Below are positions 23,652 to 35,567 of a stretch of DNA of 44,531 nucleotides, piece by piece. The notes below the pieces were generated by a model, which was given only the letters and a program-made list of their open reading frames with translations, was not told where the DNA came from and did no database searches. Positions within the stretch are counted from its first letter, which is position 1. Every line of letters starts with the position of its first letter. The stretch covers positions 1 through 44,531 of the forward strand of contig JAUIFJ010000029.1 of the NCBI GenBank assembly GCA_030429345.1, read 5' to 3'. The position numbers and the translations under genes are program-made. The DNA comes from a bacterium (GTDB lineage Bacteria; CAIWAD01).

Positions 23652-26330
23652 ATGACCAAGCTGGATCTTCGCACCGGTTTCGCCCAGTGGGCAACCCGCC
23701 TCGCAAGCCACTTCCTGCAGCGGATTCGCACTGGCATCGGCCAGTGCCCGATTCCGGTTCCGGGAATCCGTCCCGCACTGGGTTGCGGGGTGCTTGGCCT
23801 GATCTACCAGAAACGGACGATCAAACTGGGAGAGGTGGCGACCCGGCTGCTGGGAGCGCTGGAGTACCGCGGCTACGACAGCACCGGAGGCGCTTTCCAG
23901 GACGGCGAGGAGATCACCCTTCTCAAAGCGCCGGGCGCTCCTTCCCAGATCTGCGGCAAACTGGGCATTCCGCAGCAGGCGGGACGGATCTTCTGCGGCC
24001 AGGTGCGCTGGGCGACCTACGGGGCGGTGGATCAGCTGAACAGCCAGCCTCATGTAGTACAGTGCAAACGGCGGATCTTCGGCGCGCACAACGGCAACAT
24101 CTCCAATTCCCCCAAACTCAAGCAGTGGTTGATGGAACAGGGGCACACGGTGCTGTCGGACAACGACGGGGAGATGCTGGTCCACACGGTGGAACACTAT
24201 TTCGACGAGGAACTCGCCGGCGGATCACATTCCGACGAGAACGCGGCCATGCGGGCGGCCATCGTGCGCGCCTGTCGCACACTGACCGGCAGTTATGCGG
24301 CGATCATCGTCAACCCCGCGACCGAGACCGTCTGGGCGATCAAGCGCGGCAGCAGCCTCTATGTGGGACTGGCCTCTTCCGAGGAGGCCGAGGACGAGAA
24401 CGGCTTCATTCTCGCCAGCAGCGACCTGACGGCGGTGCTGCGCATGACGCGCCTGCTCCTTCCGATCCGCGAGGGGCAGTTCGTCGAGTTCGGCGCGGAC
24501 GACTACCAGGTCTATGCCTCGCGGGACCTCAGCTACCGGAACGAGAACGGCGACACCGTCCAGACCGCTGCCGGAGCGGAGATCGCGATGGATCCGCGCT
24601 TCAGCAACCTGCAGGTGGACGAGATCGGGCTGCGCGAGGGCTTCGGCCACTTCATGGAGCAGGAGATTGTAGACGAGATCGACAGCGCGCGGCGCCTGGT
24701 CCGGCTCTTCACCTGGGGCAGCATGCGCCTGCGCGAGTTCCGGGCCGCGGACGCCGACTACAGCAGCCTCTTTCCGGAGGGAGAGAAGCTCTTTGGGCGG
24801 ATCACGCTGGCCCGCAGCACGCAGGAACTCCTTTCCACCTGCCGCGAACTGCTGGAGGACGACGGCATCTGGGAGCGTGTGACAGCCCTGCCGGAACCGA
24901 TCTGGTCCGACGACGCCTTCTACAGCGACTACGCGCCCATGCTCGAGTGGGCCTGGCAGCACTTCCGCTCGCATCCCCGCAACCGCATGCTGAAGCTGGT
25001 CGACCTCTACCTGGAGAACGACGAGATCAACGACCTGAACACGAAGCTGATGGGCTTCGTCCAGGCAGTGCAGAACTGCCGCAAACGCGGCGGCCAGCTC
25101 TACGCCGTCTGCTCGGGAACGAGCTACAACGCGGCCCGCACCGGGGCGTTGTTCTTCAACGACCTCTGCGGGATCAAGCTGATTCCCATGCTCCCCGGGG
25201 AGTATCGCGGCCAGTTCAACCACAGCATCAGCGACCGGGACCTGCTGATCACGATCTCCCAGAGCGGCGAGACCAAGGATGTGATCGACGTGGTCAACGA
25301 CCTGGAAGCGAAAGCGCCCGGCCTGGAGCACATTTCGATTGTCAACAACATGAACTCGACCCTGGCCCAGGAGAAGTCGGACATCGCGATCCCCCTTCGC
25401 TGCGGCCCGGAAATCGCCGTGCCCGCGACCAAGAGCTACATCAACCAGAACACGATGCTGCTGGGCATGGCCAAGTACCTGAGCGCCAGGCTGGGCGGCC
25501 GCGGAGGCGCGGGCCTGCTGCCGCACCACGAATCACGCCTGGACCTGATTCCGGACCTGCTGCAGCAGACCCTGAGCAGCACGCGCAAGGAGGTGGACCA
25601 GACGGCGGAGGATCTCTTCCTCGTGCCCAGCCTGCACATCCTGGCCACGCGCATGTGGGGCGTGGCGCGAGAGGGAGCGCTGAAGATCCGCGAGGTCGTG
25701 TTGAATCACGCCGAGGGAATCGCCACGACCGAGTTCAAGCACGGGCCGAACACGATCCTGGGGCTGAACAACTCCTACGGCATCGACCAGGTCCAGAGCT
25801 GGACCCGGGCCCTGCTCAACCAGCTGACCGACCTGCCCGGACTGGCCGGCCTGCAGGGCGCCGAACTGCGCGCGGCCCTGCACGATTTCGCCGAGGGACT
25901 CTTCGACGGCCGCATGGCCGACCAGCACCCGGATGCCGCCCAGCGCCTGCACGACAGCCTCTACAAGGATTATCCCCTTGTATACATCACGGGCCCCGGC
26001 AAGCGCGACGTGGACCTGACGATCAGCCAGATCAACACGCACAAGATCCGCGGAGCGATGAGCATCGTGATCGCCGAACCCAACGAGGACCTGCGTCACG
26101 CGGCGCTGACTCCGCCCGCCGACAATCCGGACTACAAGGGACGCTTCATCGCCCTGCCGCCGACCGGGGACCTGATCTACACCAGCTTCAGTTCGATGAT
26201 GGTGCTGCAGCGCCTGGCCTATGCCATGTGCCTGCGCAAGATGGCCTACCTGGACCGAATGGGTTTCCGGGAGCACGGCGTACACCCGGATTCGCCCAAG
26301 AACGTCTCCAAGTCCATTACGGTGGACTAG
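23652..26330 (+). CDS. GlmS-like glutamine amidotransferase/SIS-domain aminosugar synthase, enlarged
   Basis: 892 aa from 23652, or 910 from the alternative start at 23598; normal GlmS is about 610. The glutaminase nucleophile Cys (CGVLGLIY) is internal, at residue 45 (63 from 23598), behind a tail rich in basic and hydrophobic residues. The glutaminase landmarks are present: ALEYRGYDSTG, VRWATYG, HNGNISN, SDNDGE. A roughly 130-residue helical insertion follows HFMEQEI. The two SIS domains have CSGTSYNAARTG, TISQSGETKD, VPATKSY, the isomerase Glu segment REVVLNHAEG and the terminal SPKNVSKSITVD. The chemistry is fructose-6-phosphate + glutamine to glucosamine-6-phosphate or a close variant. 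The internal Cys implies a propeptide, as in PurF or GltB. Confidence 0.85.
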   Translation: MTKLDLRTGFAQWATRLASHFLQRIRTGIGQCPIPVPGIRPALGCGVLGLIYQKRTIKLGEVATRLLGALEYRGYDSTGGAFQDGEEITLLKAPGAPSQICGKLGIPQQAGRIFCGQVRWATYGAVDQLNSQPHVVQCKRRIFGAHNGNISNSPKLKQWLMEQGHTVLSDNDGEMLVHTVEHYFDEELAGGSHSDENAAMRAAIVRACRTLTGSYAAIIVNPATETVWAIKRGSSLYVGLASSEEAEDENGFILASSDLTAVLRMTRLLLPIREGQFVEFGADDYQVYASRDLSYRNENGDTVQTAAGAEIAMDPRFSNLQVDEIGLREGFGHFMEQEIVDEIDSARRLVRLFTWGSMRLREFRAADADYSSLFPEGEKLFGRITLARSTQELLSTCRELLEDDGIWERVTALPEPIWSDDAFYSDYAPMLEWAWQHFRSHPRNRMLKLVDLYLENDEINDLNTKLMGFVQAVQNCRKRGGQLYAVCSGTSYNAARTGALFFNDLCGIKLIPMLPGEYRGQFNHSISDRDLLITISQSGETKDVIDVVNDLEAKAPGLEHISIVNNMNSTLAQEKSDIAIPLRCGPEIAVPATKSYINQNTMLLGMAKYLSARLGGRGGAGLLPHHESRLDLIPDLLQQTLSSTRKEVDQTAEDLFLVPSLHILATRMWGVAREGALKIREVVLNHAEGIATTEFKHGPNTILGLNNSYGIDQVQSWTRALLNQLTDLPGLAGLQGAELRAALHDFAEGLFDGRMADQHPDAAQRLHDSLYKDYPLVYITGPGKRDVDLTISQINTHKIRGAMSIVIAEPNEDLRHAALTPPADNPDYKGRFIALPPTGDLIYTSFSSMMVLQRLAYAMCLRKMAYLDRMGFREHGVHPDSPKNVSKSITVD

Positions 26331-26402
26331 TTTTCTGCTGCGGATCGGCTTGCGCGGCCCTACCTTGTGGGGTCGCCGTTTCCAGTTGAAATCCGGTCCC
26401 AC

Positions 26403-29400
26403 ATGCACGAACAACTCTATTCGATGGGTTCAGGAAGAACCCTTTTCTTCTCTGGTCTAATGAATCTGCCGCTCCTCCTTGCAGCGGCATCCCCTCTCCT
26501 GGCCCAGTCCCCCGACGAGGGAAAATACACGGAGAATCCCGCCGTGATCACCAAGGGCCATGCCACCGATGTGCCCAATCGCGACAACCGGACGCACCGG
26601 GTCGGACGGGTCTGGCTCACGGTCAACAACTGGGGCTGGATGGGAAACAACCAGCAGGGCGACAGCGGCGCCTACCTGGATCCGGAGACCCAGGAGTGGG
26701 CCCCGCAGTGCGAGGTTCCGGGGGGAAGCGACATCCAGTACTTGTATACGGCAGGCCTCTGGCTCGGGGCGCTGGTGCAGCAGGACGGCACTCCGACCCG
26801 GGCCCGCGTCAGCGTCGGCGACGACAACTTCTTCTTCGGAGGATTCAGCCGGCAGCACGAGTTCAATCCGGGCGAAAGGCCGGAAGACCTGATCGAGGAG
26901 CGCAGCACGCGGCTCAACTATTTCAACAGCCTGGGACAGCCCGTCAGCCACCCCGGCGCGATTTCCGAGCAGGATTTCGTCGCCGTATACAACGATACCC
27001 TGGTCGATCCGCAGCTGACCCCGCCGATCAACGGCGAGACCCATGAGCCGCTCGGCATCGAGATCACGCAGAGCAGCTATGCCTGGAGCTACAACTACGC
27101 CCGCGACCTGGTCATCATCAACTACGACGTGCGCAACATCGGCAGCAAGTTCCTGCGCAATCTCTATGTAGGACAATTCGTCGACGGCGATGTCGGCAGC
27201 CGCTTCGACAACAGCCGCTACCTGGACGACATCACGGGCTTCCTGACGACGGCCTACGACAGCGTGCTCGACCAGGACATCCTGATCAACACGGCCTGGA
27301 TCGCCGACAACGACGGGCGGGATGCGGACGACTCGGGCAGCACGCTGAGCTGCCCGCATGTCACCGGATTCCGCGTCCTGCGCAGCCCCAACCCCAAACT
27401 GCGCACCAGCTTCAACTGGTGGACCAGCGCCATCAACCTGGAGCAGGATTTCGGCCCCAGCTGGAGCCGCTGGCAGGAGACGGAAGACGGCAACTGGACC
27501 ACACAGCGCGGCACGCCGCTCGTAGACGCGGAGAAGTACTTCATCCTCTCCAACGGGGAATTCGACTACGACCAGATCCGTGTCGCGGACGCCGGGTGGA
27601 TCACGGCGAATCCCCAGCAGGTGATCGACAACGCGGGAAACGTGCTCGCCGAAGAGCCCTGGCAGGATCCTTCCGGCAGCGTGGACGACGTGGCCAACGG
27701 CTACGATGCGCGCTACCTGATCAGCTGGGGACCGATGGGCGTCTTCGATCACGTGGATCACCAGGGCCGCAGTATTTTCCGCCTGAATCCCGGCGAGAGC
27801 TTCAGTTTCACTGTGGCCCTGGTGGCGGGCGAGAACTTCCACAACCGGAACCGGCCACAGACAGGCACCGGCGCGCTGGACCCGGAACTCTTCGACTTCC
27901 GCAGCCTGGAGAACGCGGCGCTTTCCGCTGCGAGGATCTACGACAATGAGATGATCGACACGCCGGTCTTCGATTTCGGCGAGGATCACATTCCGGGCAA
28001 CGACGACCTGGACGGCAGCGAAGGCGACGGCATTCCGGACACGGGGGACGGCTGGTACGGCGAGGATGTCGGCAGCGACGGCCTCTACGCCGAACTGCCG
28101 GAAGGCGTGGACAGCGTGCAGGTCTGGTACTTCGGCCAGTTCATGGGGTGGTACAAGGGGCCGGACGAAGACGGCAGCGAGAACAACGGCCGCCTCGATC
28201 CCGGCGAGGACGACCTGCTCTGGAGCCTGGCCGACTTCGCCTCCGATTCCGGCTATGTATACGCCGGCCCGCGCTTCAGCCGGGGCGGCTCCGGAAGGGC
28301 ATACGACGGGCAGGGCGGCAGCATTCCCTTCTCCTACGGTACCGGGCGACCGGACTGGTTCATCGGGCACCTTCCGCAGAACGACCTGCTGGATCGCGGA
28401 GACGGCATTCCCGACTTCCAGGGACCGCCGCCGCCGCCGGTGCCCAACCTGCGCATCGAAACGACCGAGTCCAGCGTGATCCTGCGCTGGCAGGACAACG
28501 CGGAAGGCTACCGCGACCCCTTCAGCCGCCTGCTGGATTTCGAGGGCTACCGCCTGTGGGTCTCCAACGACAATGCGGAGAACGGCTTCAGCCTGCTGGC
28601 CGAGTACGACAAGGTGGATCACGCCTATTTCGACGCGGAAGGCAACATGCGCAGCGCGCCGCAGCCGGGCGGAGTGCCGGAGGCGGAGCTGGACTCCACC
28701 CTGGCCCGCTGGACGCTGCAGCCGATTGCCGCCAACAACGGATTGCAGGGCATCGTGGATCCGAAGGGGGGACGCGAGCCCTTCGAGGACCTGAACGGCG
28801 ATCAGCTGTGGAATGCGCCGGAGCCCTGGCAGGACCGCAACGGCAACGGGGAGCGGGATGCCGACGAGGCCTGGGAAGACCGCAACGGGGACGGACTGTG
28901 GAACGCTGGCGAGCCGTATACGGACAGCAACGGGAACGGCCGCTTCGACAGAGATCCGGACTTCACCACCTATGCCTACGAGATCACGAACGCGCCGGCC
29001 TTGTATCCGCGCTGGTACTCGGTCAGCGCTTTCGACTATGGCGACTTCAAGACCGGCACAGCGCCGCTGGAGAGCAGCCGTGTGACAAATGCCCAGCGGG
29101 CCGCGCCTTCAGGCCAGCCCGGCCTGCCCGTTCGGGCCGTGCCGAACCCCTACCGCTTCGACCAGGACTACACGATTCCCTTCAACCGGGACCGTTCCGG
29201 CGAGAGCCTGGCCTGGGAGAACCGGGATGACGGCACTCTGCGCTTCTATCCCGAAGACGACCGCCGCCTGGCTTTCATCAACCTGCCGCGCCAAGCCTTG
29301 ATCCGCATCTACACCCTCAGCGGCGACCTGGTGCAGATCCTGCCGCATAATCTTCCCGGTGATACGACAACCGGCTGGAATCCGGACTACGCGGAGTTCT

Positions 29401-29522
29401 GGGACCTGAACAACCGCAACTACCTGCAGGTGGCCAGCGGCCTGTACTACTTCAGCGTCGAGGATCACACGCCGGAAGGCAAGGGTTCGATCCAGACCGG
29501 GAAGTTCGTGATCCTGAAATAG
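26403..29522 (+). CDS. Large secreted protein with calcium-binding repeats and C-terminal sorting domain
   Basis: About 1039 aa. The signal peptide ends at about 37 (PLLLAAASPLLAQS); the start could also be 26424 or 26460, as none has a clear ribosome site. The body is beta-rich with many Asn/Asp/Trp/Tyr. Calcium-loop runs occur at about 525-560 (DDLDGSEGDGIPDTGDG) and 795-850, where D-x-NGDG-x-x-x-x-GEP is repeated four times (DLNGDQLWNAPEPW, DRNGNGERDADEAW, DRNGDGLWNAGEPY, DSNGNGRFDRDP). A proline hinge (GPPPPPVPNL) precedes a fibronectin-like domain. It ends VPNPYRF ... IRIYTLSGDLV ... ASGLYYFSVE ... GKFVILK, a type A sorting/FlgD-like domain. Probably exported to the cell surface; no enzymatic motif seen. 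Confidence 0.85.
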   Translation: MHEQLYSMGSGRTLFFSGLMNLPLLLAAASPLLAQSPDEGKYTENPAVITKGHATDVPNRDNRTHRVGRVWLTVNNWGWMGNNQQGDSGAYLDPETQEWAPQCEVPGGSDIQYLYTAGLWLGALVQQDGTPTRARVSVGDDNFFFGGFSRQHEFNPGERPEDLIEERSTRLNYFNSLGQPVSHPGAISEQDFVAVYNDTLVDPQLTPPINGETHEPLGIEITQSSYAWSYNYARDLVIINYDVRNIGSKFLRNLYVGQFVDGDVGSRFDNSRYLDDITGFLTTAYDSVLDQDILINTAWIADNDGRDADDSGSTLSCPHVTGFRVLRSPNPKLRTSFNWWTSAINLEQDFGPSWSRWQETEDGNWTTQRGTPLVDAEKYFILSNGEFDYDQIRVADAGWITANPQQVIDNAGNVLAEEPWQDPSGSVDDVANGYDARYLISWGPMGVFDHVDHQGRSIFRLNPGESFSFTVALVAGENFHNRNRPQTGTGALDPELFDFRSLENAALSAARIYDNEMIDTPVFDFGEDHIPGNDDLDGSEGDGIPDTGDGWYGEDVGSDGLYAELPEGVDSVQVWYFGQFMGWYKGPDEDGSENNGRLDPGEDDLLWSLADFASDSGYVYAGPRFSRGGSGRAYDGQGGSIPFSYGTGRPDWFIGHLPQNDLLDRGDGIPDFQGPPPPPVPNLRIETTESSVILRWQDNAEGYRDPFSRLLDFEGYRLWVSNDNAENGFSLLAEYDKVDHAYFDAEGNMRSAPQPGGVPEAELDSTLARWTLQPIAANNGLQGIVDPKGGREPFEDLNGDQLWNAPEPWQDRNGNGERDADEAWEDRNGDGLWNAGEPYTDSNGNGRFDRDPDFTTYAYEITNAPALYPRWYSVSAFDYGDFKTGTAPLESSRVTNAQRAAPSGQPGLPVRAVPNPYRFDQDYTIPFNRDRSGESLAWENRDDGTLRFYPEDDRRLAFINLPRQALIRIYTLSGDLVQILPHNLPGDTTTGWNPDYAEFWDLNNRNYLQVASGLYYFSVEDHTPEGKGSIQTGKFVILK

Positions 29523-29606
29523 CCGGCACTCCGGCTCTGCGGGTTGGCCCGCGCAGCGACTATTCGGTCGACGCTTCGCGTCTTTTGGGGTTGGGGATTC
29601 AATATG

Positions 29607-29637
29607 AAAGGGGGCGGCCCGGTGGGCCGCCCCCTTT
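29607..29637. terminator. Strong bidirectional terminator between two secreted-protein genes
   Basis: AAAGGGGGCGGCCC (29607-29620), loop GGT, GGGCCGCCCCCTTT (29624-29637): a perfect 14-bp stem serving both convergent genes. Just upstream (29536-29575) is a second GC-rich imperfect hairpin with the phrase CTGCGGGTTGGCC, faintly like the repeat at 1-606. Confidence 0.9.
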
Positions 29638-29662
29638 GTGATTCAGGCGATTGTCGTGAGGC

Positions 29663-31429
29663 CTATTTCACCAGGACCATCTTGCGGGTCTGGGTGAAAT
29701 CGGCGGCCTTCAGGGTGTAGAAGTACACGCCGCTGCTCAGGCGGGAGGCGTCGAAGACGACGCTGTGCTTGCCGGCCTCGACGGTGCCGTTGACCAGGGT
29801 GGCCACGACGGCGCCAGTCAGGTCGTAGACATGCAGGCTGACTTCGCCCAGCTCGGCCGCGTTGAAGGAGATCGTGGTGGCCGGGTTGAAGGGATTGGGG
29901 AAGTTCTGCGCCAGCTCGAAGCTGCCGACCAGATCCTCGGTGGAAGCCGAGGGGCAGGGCAGCGCGTCGGCGTTGTCGTATTGCGGGAAGATCGTGTGGG
30001 CGCCGAAGTTGTACCACATGACGCCGGTGAAGGTGAAGCACTCGCCCATCAGGGGTTCCAACATGCCGTCGTATTCGCCGTTGTCCACCTGGACCTCGCC
30101 GCTGCCGTCGTCGATCTGGAACTCGCCGAAGTTGTTCGGCTCGACCGTCACCAGGGCGCTCTCGACTGTCACCAGCATGCCTTCCCAGTCTTCGCCGTTG
30201 GCGTCGTTGCTGCTCAGCACGACGGGCGGATAGGGCACGCCCGAGCTCAGCACCATGACCTCGGCGACATTGGTCAGCTCGGTCAGGTCGAAGTACTCGT
30301 CGACGTCGGCGCGCACGGAAACCAGGTCGCCGACCACCACGGTAGGAACGCTGCCGGTGTAGACGATGACACCCATGCGGGCGCTCGTGCCGGTCTGAAT
30401 CGAGAAGCGATCTTCGTAGACGCGCTGTACGGTACCGCTGGTCAGGACCTGCAGTCCGTCAAAGGGGCTGTCGTCGCCCAGGCCCTGGATCTCGGACACG
30501 GTGGCTTCGCATTCGACTGTGTAGCTCTGGACAGGGCTGCTGACGGTCGCGCCGCCATCATCGGTCGCCGAAACGCTGAAGAAGATCTGGGTGCACTCGT
30601 CGAATTCGGGAATCGGCATGTCGGAGGCCCAGGTCATTCCGCCGGACAGGGACATGGGGATCATGTTGTCCAGCATGCCGGGATCGAGGCCCCAGTTGAC
30701 AGCGCCGGACACGACCATTCCGTCCGTGTCGGACAGGTCGGCCATGACGCTGACCACATCATCCTGGTTCGGGTAGAGGGGGTCTTGCATCACGTTGTCG
30801 ACCGCGGGCGGCTCGTTGCCGGCGCAGGTCGCCTCGGGGAAACCGAAGTCATCAAAGGTGTTGGAAGCCAGCACTTCCCACTCGGAGCTGGCAGCGTCCG
30901 TGCCGGCGGAAGCGGCCCAGTCGGTGTTGCCCATGGTGACGGAGGCCTTGCGGCGCATGGTGTTGTTCGCCGTGCCGCCGGAAACGCCGGCCACATCCCA
31001 GCCCGAACCGGGATCCGGTCCGATCACGCCGATGACGTCGACAATGGTGCCATCCACTTCCAGGGCCAGGGGGTCGTCGCCGTTGTAGAAGAAGACGCCG
31101 GAAGGCTCCACCTGGTCGACATCCGGGTAGGGGTTGCCGCTGTTGTCACCGGTGCCGTTCGCGATCACGTAGGTATCGCCATTGCAAAGGGTTCCCGGGC
31201 CAAGCGTCACGTCGCTGCTGTAGGCGCCGCCATTGGTTCCCTTCAGCAGCTTCACCACGGTGGTAGTCAGGTCGACATCGGCACCGCTGTTGTTGAAGAC
31301 CTCGATGACTTTGCGATTGCCGCTGCTGCCGACCGGCTCATTGTATTCGCTGATGAACAGCCCTTGGGCCATCGCCTGCTGGACACCGCCCAGCACGAGC
31401 AACGAAACGATACACTTCTGAATACTCAT
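29663..31429 (-). CDS. Secreted lamin-tail-domain protein with type IX-like sorting domain
   Basis: 588 aa. Signal peptide at about 1-21 (LLVLGGVQQAMAQ), then a lamin-tail domain (LFISEYNEPVGSSGNRKVIE ... VEVFNNSG-like) up to about 175. Residues 190-300 resemble an Ig-like domain. Residues 305-470 are an OB-fold-like nuclease-associated region (TSGTVQRVYEDRFSIQTG, FQIDDGSGEVQVDNG), as in secreted nuclease/endonuclease neighbours. The end is a clear type A sorting domain: FELAQNFPNPFNPATTISF ... GVYFYTLKAADFTQTRKMVLVK-type. AAGGA precedes the start at 31429. No catalytic nuclease domain is present, so it may be a binding protein for DNA or polymers. A sigma-54 promoter lies about 220 bp upstream. 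Confidence 0.88.
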   Translation of the reverse strand: MSIQKCIVSLLVLGGVQQAMAQGLFISEYNEPVGSSGNRKVIEVFNNSGADVDLTTTVVKLLKGTNGGAYSSDVTLGPGTLCNGDTYVIANGTGDNSGNPYPDVDQVEPSGVFFYNGDDPLALEVDGTIVDVIGVIGPDPGSGWDVAGVSGGTANNTMRRKASVTMGNTDWAASAGTDAASSEWEVLASNTFDDFGFPEATCAGNEPPAVDNVMQDPLYPNQDDVVSVMADLSDTDGMVVSGAVNWGLDPGMLDNMIPMSLSGGMTWASDMPIPEFDECTQIFFSVSATDDGGATVSSPVQSYTVECEATVSEIQGLGDDSPFDGLQVLTSGTVQRVYEDRFSIQTGTSARMGVIVYTGSVPTVVVGDLVSVRADVDEYFDLTELTNVAEVMVLSSGVPYPPVVLSSNDANGEDWEGMLVTVESALVTVEPNNFGEFQIDDGSGEVQVDNGEYDGMLEPLMGECFTFTGVMWYNFGAHTIFPQYDNADALPCPSASTEDLVGSFELAQNFPNPFNPATTISFNAAELGEVSLHVYDLTGAVVATLVNGTVEAGKHSVVFDASRLSSGVYFYTLKAADFTQTRKMVLVK

Positions 31430-31649
31430 TCCTTGCTTCTCCTGTTGAGATGTTTTGGTCACCTGCCGGAAAGCCGATTGCTGCCGAAGCGATGGTCCGG
31501 CATAGCAATCCCATATAGGACTGCACCAGGCATCGGATACAGCAAATCGAAGACCCAACAGGGACCGATTTGTCAATAACGGTTCTTCTTTGAATGAAAC
31601 CGGAGGCGCAGGGCAGCGCTGACCAGGCTTCAGGGCATCAATCAGGGGA
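31430..31649 (-). other. Long untranslated leader of the lamin-tail gene
   Basis: About 210 bases between the predicted sigma-54 start (near 31638) and the ATG at 31429. It is open in frame back to 31576, but that part has no signal peptide or ribosome site, so I treat it as leader. A TTGACA-like box lies near 31573 on the minus strand without a matching -10. No small gene seen. Confidence 0.35.
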
Positions 31650-31664
31650 GCAAAGGCCGTGCCT
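31650..31664 (-). promoter_or_regulatory. Sigma-54 (-24/-12) promoter read leftwards
   Basis: Minus strand AGGCACGGCCTTTGC then T. It matches GGCACG-N4-TTGCT exactly, with 10 bases between GG and GC; only the -26 T is replaced by A. It points to the secreted lamin-tail gene, with a predicted start near 31638. Confidence 0.6.
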
Positions 31665-31880
31665 CAAGTCGCGTCAAACAAAACTCTTACGTCAATTTTG
31701 GCGCAGACCAGTTGCCCGCTTGAGCCGGGTTGTTTTGCAAGAATTTGAAAAGGAAGATTATAGACCCTTTGTTAGCGCAGGGTTCAGGGTGTGAGGCAGA
31801 TCGCTCCGCGCATGTGTTCAGGAAATGAACAGGAGAGATCGAATTCGGGCATCTGCTACCAGGGAATGCGTAAAACCGAA

Positions 31881-31915
31881 AAGCGCGCCCGGAAAAAGAT
31901 CTCCCGCGCGCGCTT
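31881..31915 (-). terminator. Terminator of the small Cys-rich protein gene
   Basis: AAGCGCGC (31881-31888) and GCGCGCTT (31908-31915). Read leftwards the second arm is followed by TTCGGTTTT. It lies about 60 bp past the stop at 31972. Confidence 0.6.
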
Positions 31916-31971
31916 TCTCAATTGCGAATAATTCTGCCGAAACTCCCTGTGTTCCTGCCGGCTGCAGGTTC

Positions 31972-32178
31972 CTAGCCGCGATCCATTCGACCGGCGCCGC
32001 TGTCGTCCCCGAAGTGCGTCGGGTCCTTGTCCGGGTCGAAGTCGCAGAACTTTTCATGGTCGCCCGTTTCAATGCCTTCCTTGATTCCGTAGCAGTAGGG
32101 GCATCGCTCATGCTCTCCGACAGGCAGTTCCTTCTTCAGTCGGTGGCAGAAGACTCGCTGGGCATGTTGTTCGCTCAT
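31972..32178 (-). CDS. Small Cys-rich, probably zinc-binding protein
   Basis: 68 aa. The cysteines are arranged as FCHRLKKELP, then RCPYCYG, then KFCDFDPDKDPTHFG, so Cys11, Cys26, Cys29 and Cys45 plus His could form one metal site. AGGAAG sits just before the start at 32178 and a terminator follows the stop, so I consider it real. The FCHRLKKELP and CPYC...CDF...KDPxxFG layout looks like a conserved small family that I believe occurs in other bacteria, but I cannot name it or assign a role. It is divergent from the hybrid kinase gene. Confidence 0.75.
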   Translation of the reverse strand: MSEQHAQRVFCHRLKKELPVGEHERCPYCYGIKEGIETGDHEKFCDFDPDKDPTHFGDDSGAGRMDRG

Positions 32179-32506
32179 GGTTCTTCCTGATTAGTGGTGG
32201 CACCAACTTTCAGAATCCTTCCATACTGCGCCATGAGCCAGATCAATTGGCTCTCCCTGAAGTGCGCTCTCTCAAGCAATCAAGCGCAGAAAACCTGCCC
32301 AGGTAATTGTTTTTATATGCCTTGCGGCCTGAAGTGGAACATGCGCCTACTTCCCGTATCCCATACGGAAAGGTCAATCCACCCGAGCCGGCTGCCGATG
32401 CACAAGGGGAAGAAGCCAAAGCTGGTTTGAGGCTCTTCGCGCTTGTCACTCACTTGCACGGGTATCAGACCGCAGTCCCCGGGACTGCCGGAAGCCGGGA
32501 AACGCA
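32179..32506. other. Intergenic region upstream of the hybrid histidine kinase
   Basis: A 328-base divergent gap. It contains a 6-bp inverted repeat GAGCCA-N7-TGGCTC (32235-32253), which could be an operator. It also contains TGGCACCAACTTTCA near 32198, which resembles a -24/-12 element but lacks the -12 GC. No gene or RNA recognised. Confidence 0.35.
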
Positions 32507-35476
<2,970 letters not shown>

Positions 35477-35567
35477 AGCACGGCGGCTTCCCCGGTTGAG
35501 CCTCATTCCTTACACTTGCGCTCGAAGCAGTTCCAGAACGGAGCTGCCGATCCCAGCGGAAAGAGGC

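Noticed and set aside
23687-26389. A 900-codon plus-strand frame parallel to the GlmS-like gene
   Set aside because: Out-of-frame shadow with Arg/Pro/Gly-rich composition; the other frame has all the GlmS motifs.
26457-28622. A 721-codon minus-strand frame
   Set aside because: Antisense to the large secreted protein; Val/Ala/Arg-rich with no domain or ribosome site.
32196-32212. A third rightward -24/-12-like element before the hybrid kinase
   Set aside because: TGGCAC is present but the -12 GC is replaced by CA, and it lies 290 bp from the gene.
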